Positions 9,017-19,548 are shown, counted from the stretch's first letter. The stretch is 64,000 nt of DNA from Larkinella knui (GCF_003858645.1 NZ_RQJP01000007.1:398057-462056), one strand, 5' to 3'. The notes: generated by a model from the letters alone, not told the origin. Numbers and translations: made by a program.

Positions 9017-10024
9017 ATGAGAGCTTTTACCTATACCCGAGCCAAAGATGCTACGTCCGCGATCAAGCTGCTGGCCGAGAACCCTAATGCCAAATTCCTG
9101 GCGGGAGGTACCAACCTGCTGGACTTGATGAAGGAGGATGTTGAACGCCCCAACGCGCTAATCGACATTTCGGAATTGGATCTGAGCGAGATCAAACCCA
9201 TCATCAACGGAGCGAATCAGGGCGGTATTTCGCTAGGTGGACTTGGTAAAAACACCGACTCGGCCAATCATCTCTTGGTGCGTCAGCACTATCCGTTGCT
9301 ATCGCAGGCGATTCTGGCAGGTGCATCGGGCCAGATTCGGAATATGGCGACCAACGGCGGTAATCTGTTGCAACGGACTCGTTGCCCGTATTTTTACGAA
9401 GTGGCCATGCCTTGCAACAAACGCGAACCGGGAACGGGTTGTGGAGCCCGTGAAGGCATCAACCGGATGCACGCAATCTTTGGCTGGTCGGAACACTGCG
9501 TAGCAGTATATCCATCCGACATGGCCGTTGCGCTAACGGCACTCGATGCCACGGTCATCGTCCGAAGCGCCAACGGGCAGCAACGCAGCATCCCGATTGC
9601 TGATTTTTACCGACTGCCGGGCAATGAACCCGAAAAAGACACAAACCTGATGCACGGTGAGCTGATTACCGCCATCGAACTGCCGAAGAACCGGTTTGCG
9701 GAACAGTCGTATTACCTGAAAGTCCGCGACCGGGCTTCGTATGCCTTTGCGCTGGTTTCGGTCGCTGCGGCTTTGGAAATCGAAGGGAATACGATTAAAC
9801 AGGCGCGTATTGCCATGGGCGGAGTGGCTCACAAGCCCTGGCGGGCATTGAAAGCCGAACAAATACTGGTGGGTAAAGAGGCCACAGAGGCTACTTTTAA
9901 ACGGGCAGCCAACGCCGAAATGGCGGACGCCAAACCGTTGACACACAATGCATTCAAAGTAGAATTGGGAAATCGAAGCATCGTTCTGGCCTTGCAGATG
10001 GCCGTTAATGGCGGTAAGGCCTAG
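9017..10024 (+). CDS. paoB: Aldehyde oxidoreductase FAD-binding subunit (PaoB type)
   Basis: The middle subunit of the molybdenum enzyme. The frame is open further upstream, but the family start MRAFTYTRAKDATSAI is at 9017, 19 bases after the previous stop. FAD-binding segments LAGGTNLLDLMK (near residue 30) and ATNGGNLLQRTRCPYF are present. Four cysteines in RTRCPYF ... MPCNK ... GTGCGA ... SEHCVAVYP match the extra [4Fe-4S] insertion known from PaoB and 4-hydroxybenzoyl-CoA reductase relatives. It shuttles electrons between the [2Fe-2S] subunit and the acceptor. At 335 residues it has typical length. Confidence 0.88.
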   Translation: MRAFTYTRAKDATSAIKLLAENPNAKFLAGGTNLLDLMKEDVERPNALIDISELDLSEIKPIINGANQGGISLGGLGKNTDSANHLLVRQHYPLLSQAILAGASGQIRNMATNGGNLLQRTRCPYFYEVAMPCNKREPGTGCGAREGINRMHAIFGWSEHCVAVYPSDMAVALTALDATVIVRSANGQQRSIPIADFYRLPGNEPEKDTNLMHGELITAIELPKNRFAEQSYYLKVRDRASYAFALVSVAAALEIEGNTIKQARIAMGGVAHKPWRALKAEQILVGKEATEATFKRAANAEMADAKPLTHNAFKVELGNRSIVLALQMAVNGGKA

Positions 10025-10042
10025 GCGTAACGCGCTAAATTC

Positions 10043-12169
10043 ATGAAGGATATACCTAAAGTTACTGGTACCCCCATCAACCGCATTGACGGCATCGCCA
10101 AAGTGACCGGTAAAGCGCCTTATTCGATGGATCATCCGGTGAAGAATCCGGCGTATGCAATTTTGATCAAAAGTACGATTGCTTCCGGTAAAATTCAGGA
10201 AATCGACGCGACTGCCGCCGAGAAAGCACCGGGCGTGATCGCTATCATCACTCATCAAAATGCTCCGAAACTAAACGTCAAAGGGGGCCTGCGCGGGGGA
10301 GCTTTGCTGCAAAGTCCGGAAATTGAGTTCTTCGGACAGCACATTGGCATTGTCGTGGCCGAAACCTTTGAACAGGCTCGGTATGCATCGCGGCTCATCA
10401 CGGTTACCTACGATAAAAAGGAACCGAAAGTTGATTTCGATAATTTGGCCGACCAAGCCCGTCTACCCAAGGATAAAGAGAAAGCCGACGCCCGACGGGG
10501 CGACGTACAAAAGGCGCTCAGCCAGGCAACTTACAAAGTGGAGGAAGTGTACGAAACGCCCATCGAACACCATCATCCCATGGAACCTCATGCCACGATC
10601 GCCGAATGGAATGGCGACCATGTTACCCTGTACAACAGTGCGCAGATTGTGAACGGGGCGCAAACGGCCACGGCGGCTACCCTGAACCTGAAGCCGGAGC
10701 AGGTGCGGATCGTCTCCCCTTACATTGGGGGTGGCTTTGGGTCCAAAGGTGGACAATGGGCCAATCTGGCGCTGGCAGCAGTAGCAGCCAAATACGTCAA
10801 CCGGCCGGTGAAACTGGCCCTGACGCGTCAGCAGATGGTCAACTCCGTCGGGCTGCGGCAGCACAATCGTCAGAAGATCAGTCTGGCCGCGACAGCCGAT
10901 GGCAAGTTAACCGCGCTGGTGCACGAAACGACAACCCACTGCGCCATCAATGACGAGTTTATCGAGCCCTGTGGCGACTGCTCGAAAGTCATGTACGACA
11001 CGCCTAATTCGCTCATTACCTACCGGGTGGTGCCCATGAACCTGATTCTCCCAACCTACACGCGGGGGCCTGGCAAATCGACGGGTAGTTTTGCTCTTGA
11101 ATCAGCGATGGACGAGCTGGCGTATAAACTCAAAATGGACCCGATTGCGTTTCGGATCAAAAACGAACCCGATCGGGATCCGTCCAATGGCAAACCCTGG
11201 TCGTCACGCGCCATGGTGCAGTGCCTGCAGGAAGGCGCCAAAGCGTTTGGTTGGGAAAACCGCAAGTTCGAACCCCGCCAAAACCAGCAGGGCAATTACT
11301 GGGTTGGGTACGGCGTCGCAGCCGGAACGTACCCCGCCCACCAGCGTCCTACCTCGGCTTTGGTAAAACTGAAGCGCACGGGAGACCATGTAGCGGCCAC
11401 CGTTGAACTGGCCGCTGCCGACCTGGGTACCGGCACGTACACCATCCTGACGCAAACGGCCGCCGATGCGCTGGGCTTGCCGATTCAAAACGTGAACGTA
11501 ATCATCGGCGACTCCGACCTGCCACCGGCTGCCGGAGCGGTGGGTTCGGTGGGTGCGGCCAGTTACGCTAATGCCGTGAACGATGCGTGTGTAAAATTGA
11601 CGCAGGAACTGGTGACTAAATCCGGCAAGCAGTTCTTTGTCCGCCCCACGGCCGCCCAGTTGATGCGCTCTGAAAAAATAACCGACTTCCAGACACGCGT
11701 TGACAGCAAACCACCGGAACGTGCCGAAGACTATTCTTCCCATAGTTTCAATGCCAATTTTGCGGAAGTAGCCGTCAACAAATCAACGGGGATGATTCGG
11801 GTAAACCGGTTTCTGGCTGTGACGGGCGCGGGAACGATTCTAAATCCCAAAACCGCCCGCTCGCAGATTATCGGCGGTAACGTCTGGGGCATAGGCATGG
11901 CGCTGACGGAGGAATCGGTGGTTGACCCGCGCTGGGGTAATTTCGTCACCCGCTCCCTGGCCGACTACCACGTTCCGACTAATTTAGATATCGGCCAGCT
12001 GGACGCCATTTTTATTAATGAGAAGGATGAACATGTCAACACGCTGGGGGTTAAAGGCATCGGTGAAGTGGGCATTGTAGCGGTTGCCGCTGCCGTGGCC
12101 AATGCGGTTTTCAACGCTACCGGCAAACGGGTTCGTGAATTGCCCATCACTCCGGATAAGGTGTTGTAG
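10043..12169 (+). CDS. paoC: Aldehyde oxidoreductase molybdopterin subunit (PaoC type)
   Basis: The 708-residue catalytic subunit, which binds the molybdenum cofactor. Visible family motifs are TGKAPYSMD near the start, GGGFGSKGG (cofactor contact), and the C-terminal GIGEVGIVAV, whose Glu is the usual base catalyst. It is close to the roughly 730 residues of E. coli PaoC. It has no signal peptide of its own, consistent with export in complex with the Tat-signalled first subunit. No PaoD/XdhC-like cofactor-insertion chaperone follows in the operon. Confidence 0.88.
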   Translation: MKDIPKVTGTPINRIDGIAKVTGKAPYSMDHPVKNPAYAILIKSTIASGKIQEIDATAAEKAPGVIAIITHQNAPKLNVKGGLRGGALLQSPEIEFFGQHIGIVVAETFEQARYASRLITVTYDKKEPKVDFDNLADQARLPKDKEKADARRGDVQKALSQATYKVEEVYETPIEHHHPMEPHATIAEWNGDHVTLYNSAQIVNGAQTATAATLNLKPEQVRIVSPYIGGGFGSKGGQWANLALAAVAAKYVNRPVKLALTRQQMVNSVGLRQHNRQKISLAATADGKLTALVHETTTHCAINDEFIEPCGDCSKVMYDTPNSLITYRVVPMNLILPTYTRGPGKSTGSFALESAMDELAYKLKMDPIAFRIKNEPDRDPSNGKPWSSRAMVQCLQEGAKAFGWENRKFEPRQNQQGNYWVGYGVAAGTYPAHQRPTSALVKLKRTGDHVAATVELAAADLGTGTYTILTQTAADALGLPIQNVNVIIGDSDLPPAAGAVGSVGAASYANAVNDACVKLTQELVTKSGKQFFVRPTAAQLMRSEKITDFQTRVDSKPPERAEDYSSHSFNANFAEVAVNKSTGMIRVNRFLAVTGAGTILNPKTARSQIIGGNVWGIGMALTEESVVDPRWGNFVTRSLADYHVPTNLDIGQLDAIFINEKDEHVNTLGVKGIGEVGIVAVAAAVANAVFNATGKRVRELPITPDKVL

Positions 12170-12344
12170 CGTTCTATTTTTCTCCGTGCCTTTTGTTGCT
12201 CTTTACTGAACCTTCTAACTGGCCACTGACGGTGTCAATCACAACTTTTTCGACCATTCTGGCCCTTCAAAAACCTAAATACTCATTCAACTCTCACAAA
12301 GAGGGTAATTGGAAAGGGGATAAAGAAAATAACCTTTGATCAGA

Positions 12345-12372
12345 AATTGATACCTTTTTGAACCGATCATCT
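12345..12372 (+). repeat. Dispersed intergenic repeat, copy 2
   Basis: Core AATTGATACCTTTTTGAACC, almost identical to the copy at 33291 for 20 bases. It lies in the roughly 430-base gap between two converging genes. Confidence 0.45.
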
Positions 12373-12546
12373 CTCTACGCGACTCAGAGGCTCATCTTGA
12401 GGTCAGAATATTGGTTCAGAAATGCAGTAATTGCGCAGGAATAAATACCCCTTATAAAACTGTTTCAAGGTAATACACCCGAAACAATCCGATTTAATCC
12501 GCAGTTGCCCACTTTCTGTCTTTGGAGAGCCAACGGTAATAAATGT

Positions 12547-12597
12547 AAGCCGGAGCCGTCAGGAGCATTCGTAAGTTTATGCCTGGGCTCCGGCTTT
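12547..12597. terminator. Bidirectional intrinsic terminator
   Basis: An 11-bp perfect stem (AAGCCGGAGCC at 12547-12557 pairing with GGCTCCGGCTT at 12586-12596) lies 5 bases past the stop of the minus-strand esterase gene. It is flanked by short A and T runs, and would serve the SusCD-esterase operon. Confidence 0.75.
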
Positions 12598-12601
12598 AAA
12601 G

Positions 12602-14758
12602 TTAACGTAACCATCCTATGATTTCAGCCACATACCGATCCGGCTTCACATCATAACGGATATTCAGAGATGATTTACAATTTCGAAAAATTCTTTTTGT
12701 TTCTTCAGAACTTACTCCCTTTTCACTGGCATCTAGTGGGTTTATAATCAATAATTTGTCTGTCGGCAAGGTGGCCACCAGATCCGGCAAATCGTAAGCC
12801 GACAAGGCTCCGGCTACCGCAGAAAGCACAAACTTGGTTTTATAATGTTTTTCTTCAATTAAAGATTGATACGAAACCAAAGGGTTAAGAAGAACGATTT
12901 GGTCGAACATGTTATTAAGTACGCTAGCATGGAGCAAATCGGCATTTAACGTTCCGAACGCCGATGCCGCCAGGGGCCGATTTAAGCCAATGCTTTTTTT
13001 GATGACATCGGCCAGAATTTCAATTTCTTCGGCCCGAACCGCTACTAGGCTTTTATGCGTCAATACCCCCGTAAACCATAAGTTTAGCGGTATGTCTTCG
13101 ATAACAGAATCGCCCCCTTTCATAAATCCGGTGCCCAGTTCTCCAACGCCACTCAGATCAGGCAAAATTATCTGGTAACCCGCTTGAGCCAATTGATCGG
13201 CCCATTCACCCACCTTCGCTGCCGTCGCCTTCCCTCTTTCGTCCAGGAGCAGCAAGGTTTTTGTGCTCTTGATTTGGGGCTTTAACCACAGAACGGGAAG
13301 ATAATAATTGCCTGAACCTTTGATCAGGTACTTTTCGATGGCATACTGCGGCCGGTGCAGGCGGCCACAAAAAATAAGATCGGTGCCCAAAGGCGGTTTT
13401 TCGTAGCCGGTCAGCGCAATAATTTTTTCCCGCAGGTTCTTCCCGGATACGGCAGGCCGTTTTTCTCTTTCATTCAGCCGCGTTTGGGTGTATTTCTGGT
13501 TTAATGAAAACAAGGTTTCGCCTTGCAGGGAATTTCGCACCAACCCACCTGATGTAACGAATAGTTCTTTTTCCTTAAAAAATTCAACTTCCAGATCGGC
13601 CGGGCTACCAGGATTCTTTAAATACTTCTGAAAGAAGGCATAGGAAGCTTCCCGGTTTTTAACCGTTGACAAATGGCCGGCGTCATCTTCTACCATCGTC
13701 AACGCATCGACCCTACCGTGAGCCTGATAAGCTTTGCGGGTCTCCTGGTAGGCATTCCGGGCCCCCTGAATACTGAAAATATCCATTGTGGTAGCCACAA
13801 TTAAAGTGGGTTTTGGTGCTCGCACTTCCAGGTAATCCGGTATATCAATCCCGTTTTCCAGGCCATAGAGCAGGTTTTGCTCCGCATCCTGCGGGCCTTT
13901 GGAACGCAATAACTTATCAAACGTGGTGATGTAACATTCCGGAGCAGCGGCAACAATACGATCGTCCAGCGCGGCAATGTAGGCACTTTGCGTACCCCCG
14001 CCCGAACGTCCCGCAATGCCAATCCGGGCCGGGTCTACTTCGGAGCGGGTCAGCAGGTAATCCACAGACCGGATGCCGTCCCAGATAAAATAATTGGCCG
14101 GCGACAAACCCGCTATGAACGATTGGGCACCGGGATACGAATGCTCGTTAACCGCCGATTTCTTCACAACTTCGTCGTCATACTGCAGCCGCTCGCCTTG
14201 TCCGATCGGGTCAAAGGCCAGTACAATAAACCCTTTCTTTACATAGTTCAGCATGATACGCTGGTAACTCTCCTGACGAAAACCGTTGTAGCTGTGCCCG
14301 CTGCAATAAACAATGGCCGGCAGCTTCCCTGACCGGTTTTTCGGAACGAAGAGAGCCGCCGTCACATAATAGTGGGGCCGCGACTCAAAATACAGTTTTT
14401 CAACCGTGAAGTCTTCCCGCTGAATCGTCCCGGTGATGACCGGATTCAGGGGCGTTTTCGCCGGAAAGGGGCCAACCATTTTTTGAAGTTTTGCACGGAC
14501 CGCTGCCTGTCTTTTTTCCCAGTCGGCTTTCGTTTTCAGCTTCGTAATTGCCTGCTTTCGTGTCTGCAATTGTCTGAAAGCCCGCTGGCAAAGGTGTCGG
14601 TAGAGGGATGTCGAAGGGGAGCCTTCCTCATAACTCCAATAGGGAAAAACCGACAAGTCTTCCTGTGCCGCTGCATCATTGGGAAAGTAAATTGAGCAGA
14701 CCAGCGCACAAGCCAACAAGAAGGCTTGTTTATAATTTCGGGATATATTCATAGCCAA
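12602..14758 (-). CDS. Two-domain alpha/beta hydrolase, acetyl-xylan-esterase-like
   Basis: A 718-residue exported enzyme with signal peptide (QAFLLACALVCSIYF ... AAAQ). The N-terminal half is an alpha/beta hydrolase of the acetyl-xylan esterase/dienelactone hydrolase kind: nucleophile Ser in GIAGRSGGGTQ (near residue 265), Asp in VATTMDIF and His in DDAGHLS. The C-terminal half (residues 480-718) resembles a second, degenerate hydrolase fold with no clear triad. It starts 5 bases downstream of susD, so it belongs to the SusC/SusD operon and probably de-esterifies the glycan or glycoside imported there. Confidence 0.7.
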   Translation of the reverse strand: MAMNISRNYKQAFLLACALVCSIYFPNDAAAQEDLSVFPYWSYEEGSPSTSLYRHLCQRAFRQLQTRKQAITKLKTKADWEKRQAAVRAKLQKMVGPFPAKTPLNPVITGTIQREDFTVEKLYFESRPHYYVTAALFVPKNRSGKLPAIVYCSGHSYNGFRQESYQRIMLNYVKKGFIVLAFDPIGQGERLQYDDEVVKKSAVNEHSYPGAQSFIAGLSPANYFIWDGIRSVDYLLTRSEVDPARIGIAGRSGGGTQSAYIAALDDRIVAAAPECYITTFDKLLRSKGPQDAEQNLLYGLENGIDIPDYLEVRAPKPTLIVATTMDIFSIQGARNAYQETRKAYQAHGRVDALTMVEDDAGHLSTVKNREASYAFFQKYLKNPGSPADLEVEFFKEKELFVTSGGLVRNSLQGETLFSLNQKYTQTRLNEREKRPAVSGKNLREKIIALTGYEKPPLGTDLIFCGRLHRPQYAIEKYLIKGSGNYYLPVLWLKPQIKSTKTLLLLDERGKATAAKVGEWADQLAQAGYQIILPDLSGVGELGTGFMKGGDSVIEDIPLNLWFTGVLTHKSLVAVRAEEIEILADVIKKSIGLNRPLAASAFGTLNADLLHASVLNNMFDQIVLLNPLVSYQSLIEEKHYKTKFVLSAVAGALSAYDLPDLVATLPTDKLLIINPLDASEKGVSSEETKRIFRNCKSSLNIRYDVKPDRYVAEIIGWLR

Positions 14759-14763
14759 TGGCC

Positions 14764-16383
14764 TTAGTAGCCAGGATTTTGTTGAAGCTGGGAATTGCGT
14801 TCAATTTCGGTTTGTGGGATTGGAATCAGATAGTTCCGTTCCTGAAAAGCCCTAGGCTGAAACACTTCTACTTTATACGTTTTTTGGCCGGTTGCAGCAT
14901 TGCGGGTAATTACCATTTTTTTCGCGTCTTCGTTATCCGTTTCCATAGCAATCTTCCACCGGCGTACATCAAAAAAGCGGTGTTCCTCAAAAACCAGTTC
15001 AATCTGCCGCTCATGCTGGATGCGTTTGAGCAGCGCCGAACCGCTTTCCGTTAGGGCCGGCATTTTTACGCTTTCACGGCTTCTGATCAGATTGACCAGT
15101 TCCCGGGCTTTCGTTTCGTCACCCAGTTGATAAAGTGCTTCGGCGTAGTTCAACAGAACTTCAGCATACCGGATAAAAATCCAGGGGGTATTTCCCAAAT
15201 TGGTAACACTGGGACGACGAATGGATTCATCTACGAACTTCCGGACGCTATAGCTGGTAAAGGAAGCATTCCAGCCTTCAATTCCTTCGCTCGAATCCAG
15301 TCCACCCGGAAGATAGGAACCCAGTTCCCGATCAAGCCATTTAGCGCCGTCGTACAAAATGCAGTCATAAAACCGGGGATCACGATTCGCATACGGATTT
15401 TGCGGGTTGTAAGCGGGGTCTTCGGCGGGTAACTTTCCACTTTTCGTTTCAAAAGCATCCACCAGGTTGTGCAAAGGATTAACCTGGCCATACCCTCCCG
15501 ACCCGTTGGGATAAAAGTGTAGATCAATCTGGTGTTCTACCTTCAGGTTATTTTTAAACTGGCGGGACCAAATTACCTCACTATTAAACGGAGTTATAAA
15601 CAGCGCTTTATAGTTTGGCTGTAATTGGTAGATGCCCAGATCCATGACTTCCTTGGCAGCCTGAGCGGCTTTTTGCCATTTCTCCGCCTTATTTTCGGGG
15701 TTGTTCAGGGGACTGGCTGCGTACAAAAGCACACGTGCCTTTAAAGCCATAGCAGCTCCTTTTGTGACTCGTCCCTGATTGGAACCTGTATAAGAAAGAG
15801 GAAGAAGCGATTGCGCCTTGCTCAGTTCACTGACGATAAAGTTCGAACACTCTTCGTACGAATTTCGGACAACGGCGAAATTATCGCCCAGTTTGAAAAC
15901 ATCCTTAATCAATGGAACACCGCCATAAAGACCGATTAGCCGGAAATAGGCGTAGGCCCGCAGAAAAGAAACTTCACCAATCATCCGGTTTTTTACTTCC
16001 TGCCCAATCGGCGCCTGCTCAATATTTTGAAAGAAGATATTACAGTTCGTAATTATGTTGTAAAAGCTACTCCAATGGTCTAATGCCACGTTATTAACCG
16101 GCGTAATTTCGCCCCGATTGACGAGGTGGAACGTTTCCCGGGCCCGGCGGTACGCTTCGTCGCTCAGGGGCATCATGTAGTAATCAACCAGAAAACCATG
16201 CCGCACGTTATAGCACGTATTGACAAAAGCTTCGATGAGCTTTTCATCTTTCCAGACATCGGCTTCCGATATTTTATCCAAAGGCTGGCGTTCCAGAAAA
16301 CCGTCATCACAAGCACTTTGGGTCAACAGAAGCAGAAAAATAACCGACCGGAATAGTCGTGTAGTAGTCAGTGAAATTTTCAT
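14764..16383 (-). CDS. SusD/RagB-family outer-membrane substrate-binding lipoprotein
   Basis: A 539-residue SusD-like protein. The N-terminus has a lipoprotein signal (LLLLTQSACDDGFLERQPLDKISE, lipobox Cys near residue 25). The body has TPR-like helices (SFLRAYAYFRLIGLYGGVPLI) and the usual C-terminal RWIFIRYAEVLLNYAEALY and RRWKIA segments. It lies 8 bases downstream of susC. The pair binds and imports an oligosaccharide or similar ligand at the outer membrane. Specificity is not visible. Confidence 0.92.
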   Translation of the reverse strand: MKISLTTTRLFRSVIFLLLLTQSACDDGFLERQPLDKISEADVWKDEKLIEAFVNTCYNVRHGFLVDYYMMPLSDEAYRRARETFHLVNRGEITPVNNVALDHWSSFYNIITNCNIFFQNIEQAPIGQEVKNRMIGEVSFLRAYAYFRLIGLYGGVPLIKDVFKLGDNFAVVRNSYEECSNFIVSELSKAQSLLPLSYTGSNQGRVTKGAAMALKARVLLYAASPLNNPENKAEKWQKAAQAAKEVMDLGIYQLQPNYKALFITPFNSEVIWSRQFKNNLKVEHQIDLHFYPNGSGGYGQVNPLHNLVDAFETKSGKLPAEDPAYNPQNPYANRDPRFYDCILYDGAKWLDRELGSYLPGGLDSSEGIEGWNASFTSYSVRKFVDESIRRPSVTNLGNTPWIFIRYAEVLLNYAEALYQLGDETKARELVNLIRSRESVKMPALTESGSALLKRIQHERQIELVFEEHRFFDVRRWKIAMETDNEDAKKMVITRNAATGQKTYKVEVFQPRAFQERNYLIPIPQTEIERNSQLQQNPGY

Positions 16384-16391
16384 GGTCAGGT

Positions 16392-19300
16392 TTAGAAAGT
16401 AAGGTTAAGGCCGAGGTTGTAAATCTTTTCCTGCGGATAAAAACCGCCCAGTTCGTTCGTTCCTTCCGGATCAAAATACTTTAATTTATCCCAGGTGAAC
16501 AGGTTAGAACCGTTTAGGAAAACCCGGAGGTTGCGTACTTTAATTCTGGATAGGAAATCCGGCGACACGTCATACCCCAATTCAAGCGTTTTCAAACGCA
16601 AAAAACTGGCATTCCTTAACCAGAAAGTTGACCGGTAGCCACTAATTTCGGCGTCGTAGGTGGGCAGAATGGGGTAGGTCGAGTTGGGGTTTTCAGGCCG
16701 ATACCGGTTATCAGCCATTACTTGTAAGGTATTTCCTTGCAAACCCGATTGCAGGAATACGTACTGGCTTACCCGGCCCTGGCCCTGCAATAATGCGCTG
16801 ATGGTAAATTTCTTATAGCTGGCGCTGGCGGTAAAGCCGAAGGTGAGCTGGGGGACGTTGGTGTACTCAGTACGGATGCGATCTTTGGCATCAACCTTAC
16901 CGTCGTCATTCACATCCCGGTAGCGAAGATCTCCAACACGGGTTCCTACCGGATGAGCAGAGCCGGTAATTTCTTCCTCCGAGCGGTAAATACCAATGGC
17001 GTCGTAATACAGGCTGGTTCCCATCGGATAGCCCGTGCGCATCTGCCAGGGCTGCTGGTTGGCCGGTTCGTCGATATCGATGATGCGGTTTTTGGCAAAA
17101 GCGACGTTGCCCATCAGCCGGTAGCCAATCTTTTTGCTCCGGTTAGCGTGCGAAACCTGCAATTCAAAGCCCTTGTTTTCAACGATACCAATATTTTCGG
17201 TCGGTAGATTCAAACCGGTATAGGTCGGAACGGAAGCGTTTCTGGCCGTCAGGATGTTGTTCCGGCGCGTGTTGAATACGTCCAGTTCAACACCCAGCAA
17301 TCCTTTCCAGAAGCTGGCTTCCAGACCGATGTTGGTGGTGCGGGCCACTTCCCAGGTAATGTTTGGGTTGGGCGTGAGTCCCCGGTTAAGCTGCGTAACC
17401 GGATCGGCGAAATAGTAACCGTCAGCAAATGTATAGGTCGACAGGTATTGAAAAGCATCAACCTGATCGTTTCCCATTTTGCCAATGGAAGCCCGGAGTT
17501 TTAAGTTATCAATAACGCTTACACGTTCCTTAATAAACCGCTCTTCGGACAATCGCCAGCCCACCGACACGCCGGGAAAGAAGCCATATCGTCTGCTGGT
17601 TGGAAAGTTCTGTGAACCATCGTAACGAAAATTAAAGTCAAGCAGGTACCTTTCATCAAAATTGTAATTCACCCGACCAAAGAAATTCCGGCGGGCGGTT
17701 TCGTAAGCCGTACCTGAATTATCCTTACCGGCTACCCCACCCGCGTAGAGCTGGTCGATGGCGCTACTTAAATAATTTCGGCGCGAAGCCCAGAAACTAC
17801 TGCCGACCGTTTCGGTCTGTTCGTAGGCAGCAAAACTACTCAGGGTGTGTTTTGCCCAGGATTTATCAAACTTCAGGCGCAGATTCAGCGTCGTGCGGGT
17901 TGATGATTCAAACGTTTCCTGCAACGTGGGCTGGCTCACCGAGCCGCCCAATCGTTCGGTGTAAACATTGGTCTGGGCGTTATAGTCATAAACCTTCCAC
18001 GGTTTTCTAAATAATTTGTCGGGTGAATAGGTGCGATCATGCGCCACAAAACCGTCGACCGCCAAACCTTCTACCCAAGGCATTTTGACTTCAAATGAAG
18101 CAAGGGTCTGGTAGATATTGTCTTTTTGGCTATCATAACCTGCTTCATTCGACGCCATCAACAACGGATTTTCTCCCCGCTCAATGCCCGGTGCCGGTAA
18201 ACCATTCGGGTGATAAACCGGTAGAAAGGGATAATTGCGCCATATGGTTTGAAAAATGGACGAAACGCCCATGGATGGATAGATGGTAGAACGGTGATTG
18301 GCCGAAAAGTCGAGGCTAACGCGAATGTTTTTGGATAAATTCGCATCGATGTTCGACCGGATGATGAAATTCTTGTAGTCAATATTGCTGTTTTTCAGAA
18401 TACCGTTCTGATTGGCGAAGCTGCCGGATACGTAGTATTTAACCTCATCACTGCCACCCCGAACCGAGATATTCTGCTGATTCTGCAAACTGAATTTTTT
18501 CAGCGCTTCTTTTTGCCAGTTGGTGTTTGGATGGTTGACAGGATCACTGCCATTCCTGAATTTTTCAATATCCTCGACGGTGAACCGATCAGCCTGCCCC
18601 TGGTACCGGAGCAGTTCGTTCATGTATTCGGCATACGTCGCCGAGTTTGCCATCCTGGCCAACCGGGTGGGCTGGGAAAAACCCTGATTGATCGTATAAC
18701 TGATGACCGGTTTGCCGGAAGTTCCTCGTTTTGTTGTGATCAGAATAACGCCATTGGCGGCCTGGGCACCGTAAATGGCAGCCGATGCATCCTTTAAAAC
18801 GGAAATACTTTCCACGTCATTCGGGTTAATCTGCTCAAATCCACCGCGTCCCCAAACACCATCGATTACAATAAGTGGATTGTTATTTCCCAACGTGCTT
18901 TGCCCCCGGATCAAGATCGATGCGCCACTCCCCGGAAACCCCGAACGCGTATTGGCCACAATACCCGGCAACCGACCAGCCAAGGAATTGGATAAATTAA
19001 CAGACGGGTTCTGTTTTAGCTCTTCTCCTTTCGTTGTGACAATTGAACCCGTTAGCGTTGTCCTGGCCTGCGTTCCGTAACCCACGACAACGACTTCCTG
19101 TAAGGACTTTATATCGGTCTGTAGCGTGATGTGAAGCTGCGATTGTTGCTTAATCTCAACTTCCTGGGAGAGGTATCCGACAAAGGAGAAAACCAGAACA
19201 GCGTCATTCTCCGCTACATTCAATTCGAATTGACCCTGTTCATTCGTGGTCGTCCCTTTGGTCGTTCCTTTCACAAGAACCGTAACACCGGGGAGTGTTT

Positions 19301-19481
19301 CCCCCTTCGAATCTCTAACGCTACCAGTTATACGTTCAAGAATTTTTGGAGCAAGAACGGTAGTTGAAACGTTTTTCTCTACGGGTTTGTCAAAGGCGGG
19401 TAGGGCTCTCTCGGCTTTGATGACAACAATTTCGTCGACAATGGTATAGCTTAGAGCTTGACCTTTCATGAACTGGCTCAT
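16392..19481 (-). CDS. SusC/RagA TonB-dependent transporter, 5'-truncated
   Basis: The protein has STN remnant, carboxypeptidase-like domain (GSVRDSKGETLPGVTVLVKG), TonB plug (VVVGYGTQ ... ILIRGQSTLGNNNPLIVIDG) and a complete outer-membrane barrel ending in LGLNLTF. The first ATG (19481) falls inside the STN domain. The same frame continues upstream to about 19598 with good STN sequence (NAFRTIEEQSGYKFFYDNK), then meets a stop with no ATG, GTG or TTG. The signal peptide is therefore missing. Immediately upstream, a WG-repeat gene is cut short in another frame. Unless translation begins unusually, the protein should not reach the outer membrane. It heads a SusC-SusD-esterase operon. Confidence 0.8.
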   Translation of the reverse strand: MSQFMKGQALSYTIVDEIVVIKAERALPAFDKPVEKNVSTTVLAPKILERITGSVRDSKGETLPGVTVLVKGTTKGTTTNEQGQFELNVAENDAVLVFSFVGYLSQEVEIKQQSQLHITLQTDIKSLQEVVVVGYGTQARTTLTGSIVTTKGEELKQNPSVNLSNSLAGRLPGIVANTRSGFPGSGASILIRGQSTLGNNNPLIVIDGVWGRGGFEQINPNDVESISVLKDASAAIYGAQAANGVILITTKRGTSGKPVISYTINQGFSQPTRLARMANSATYAEYMNELLRYQGQADRFTVEDIEKFRNGSDPVNHPNTNWQKEALKKFSLQNQQNISVRGGSDEVKYYVSGSFANQNGILKNSNIDYKNFIIRSNIDANLSKNIRVSLDFSANHRSTIYPSMGVSSIFQTIWRNYPFLPVYHPNGLPAPGIERGENPLLMASNEAGYDSQKDNIYQTLASFEVKMPWVEGLAVDGFVAHDRTYSPDKLFRKPWKVYDYNAQTNVYTERLGGSVSQPTLQETFESSTRTTLNLRLKFDKSWAKHTLSSFAAYEQTETVGSSFWASRRNYLSSAIDQLYAGGVAGKDNSGTAYETARRNFFGRVNYNFDERYLLDFNFRYDGSQNFPTSRRYGFFPGVSVGWRLSEERFIKERVSVIDNLKLRASIGKMGNDQVDAFQYLSTYTFADGYYFADPVTQLNRGLTPNPNITWEVARTTNIGLEASFWKGLLGVELDVFNTRRNNILTARNASVPTYTGLNLPTENIGIVENKGFELQVSHANRSKKIGYRLMGNVAFAKNRIIDIDEPANQQPWQMRTGYPMGTSLYYDAIGIYRSEEEITGSAHPVGTRVGDLRYRDVNDDGKVDAKDRIRTEYTNVPQLTFGFTASASYKKFTISALLQGQGRVSQYVFLQSGLQGNTLQVMADNRYRPENPNSTYPILPTYDAEISGYRSTFWLRNASFLRLKTLELGYDVSPDFLSRIKVRNLRVFLNGSNLFTWDKLKYFDPEGTNELGGFYPQEKIYNLGLNLTF

Positions 19482-19548
19482 AATCTCGCCAATGGTGGCG
19501 CTTTTGATGTCGACCGATACCTTTTTTGCTTTTTTTATGATCTTATTG

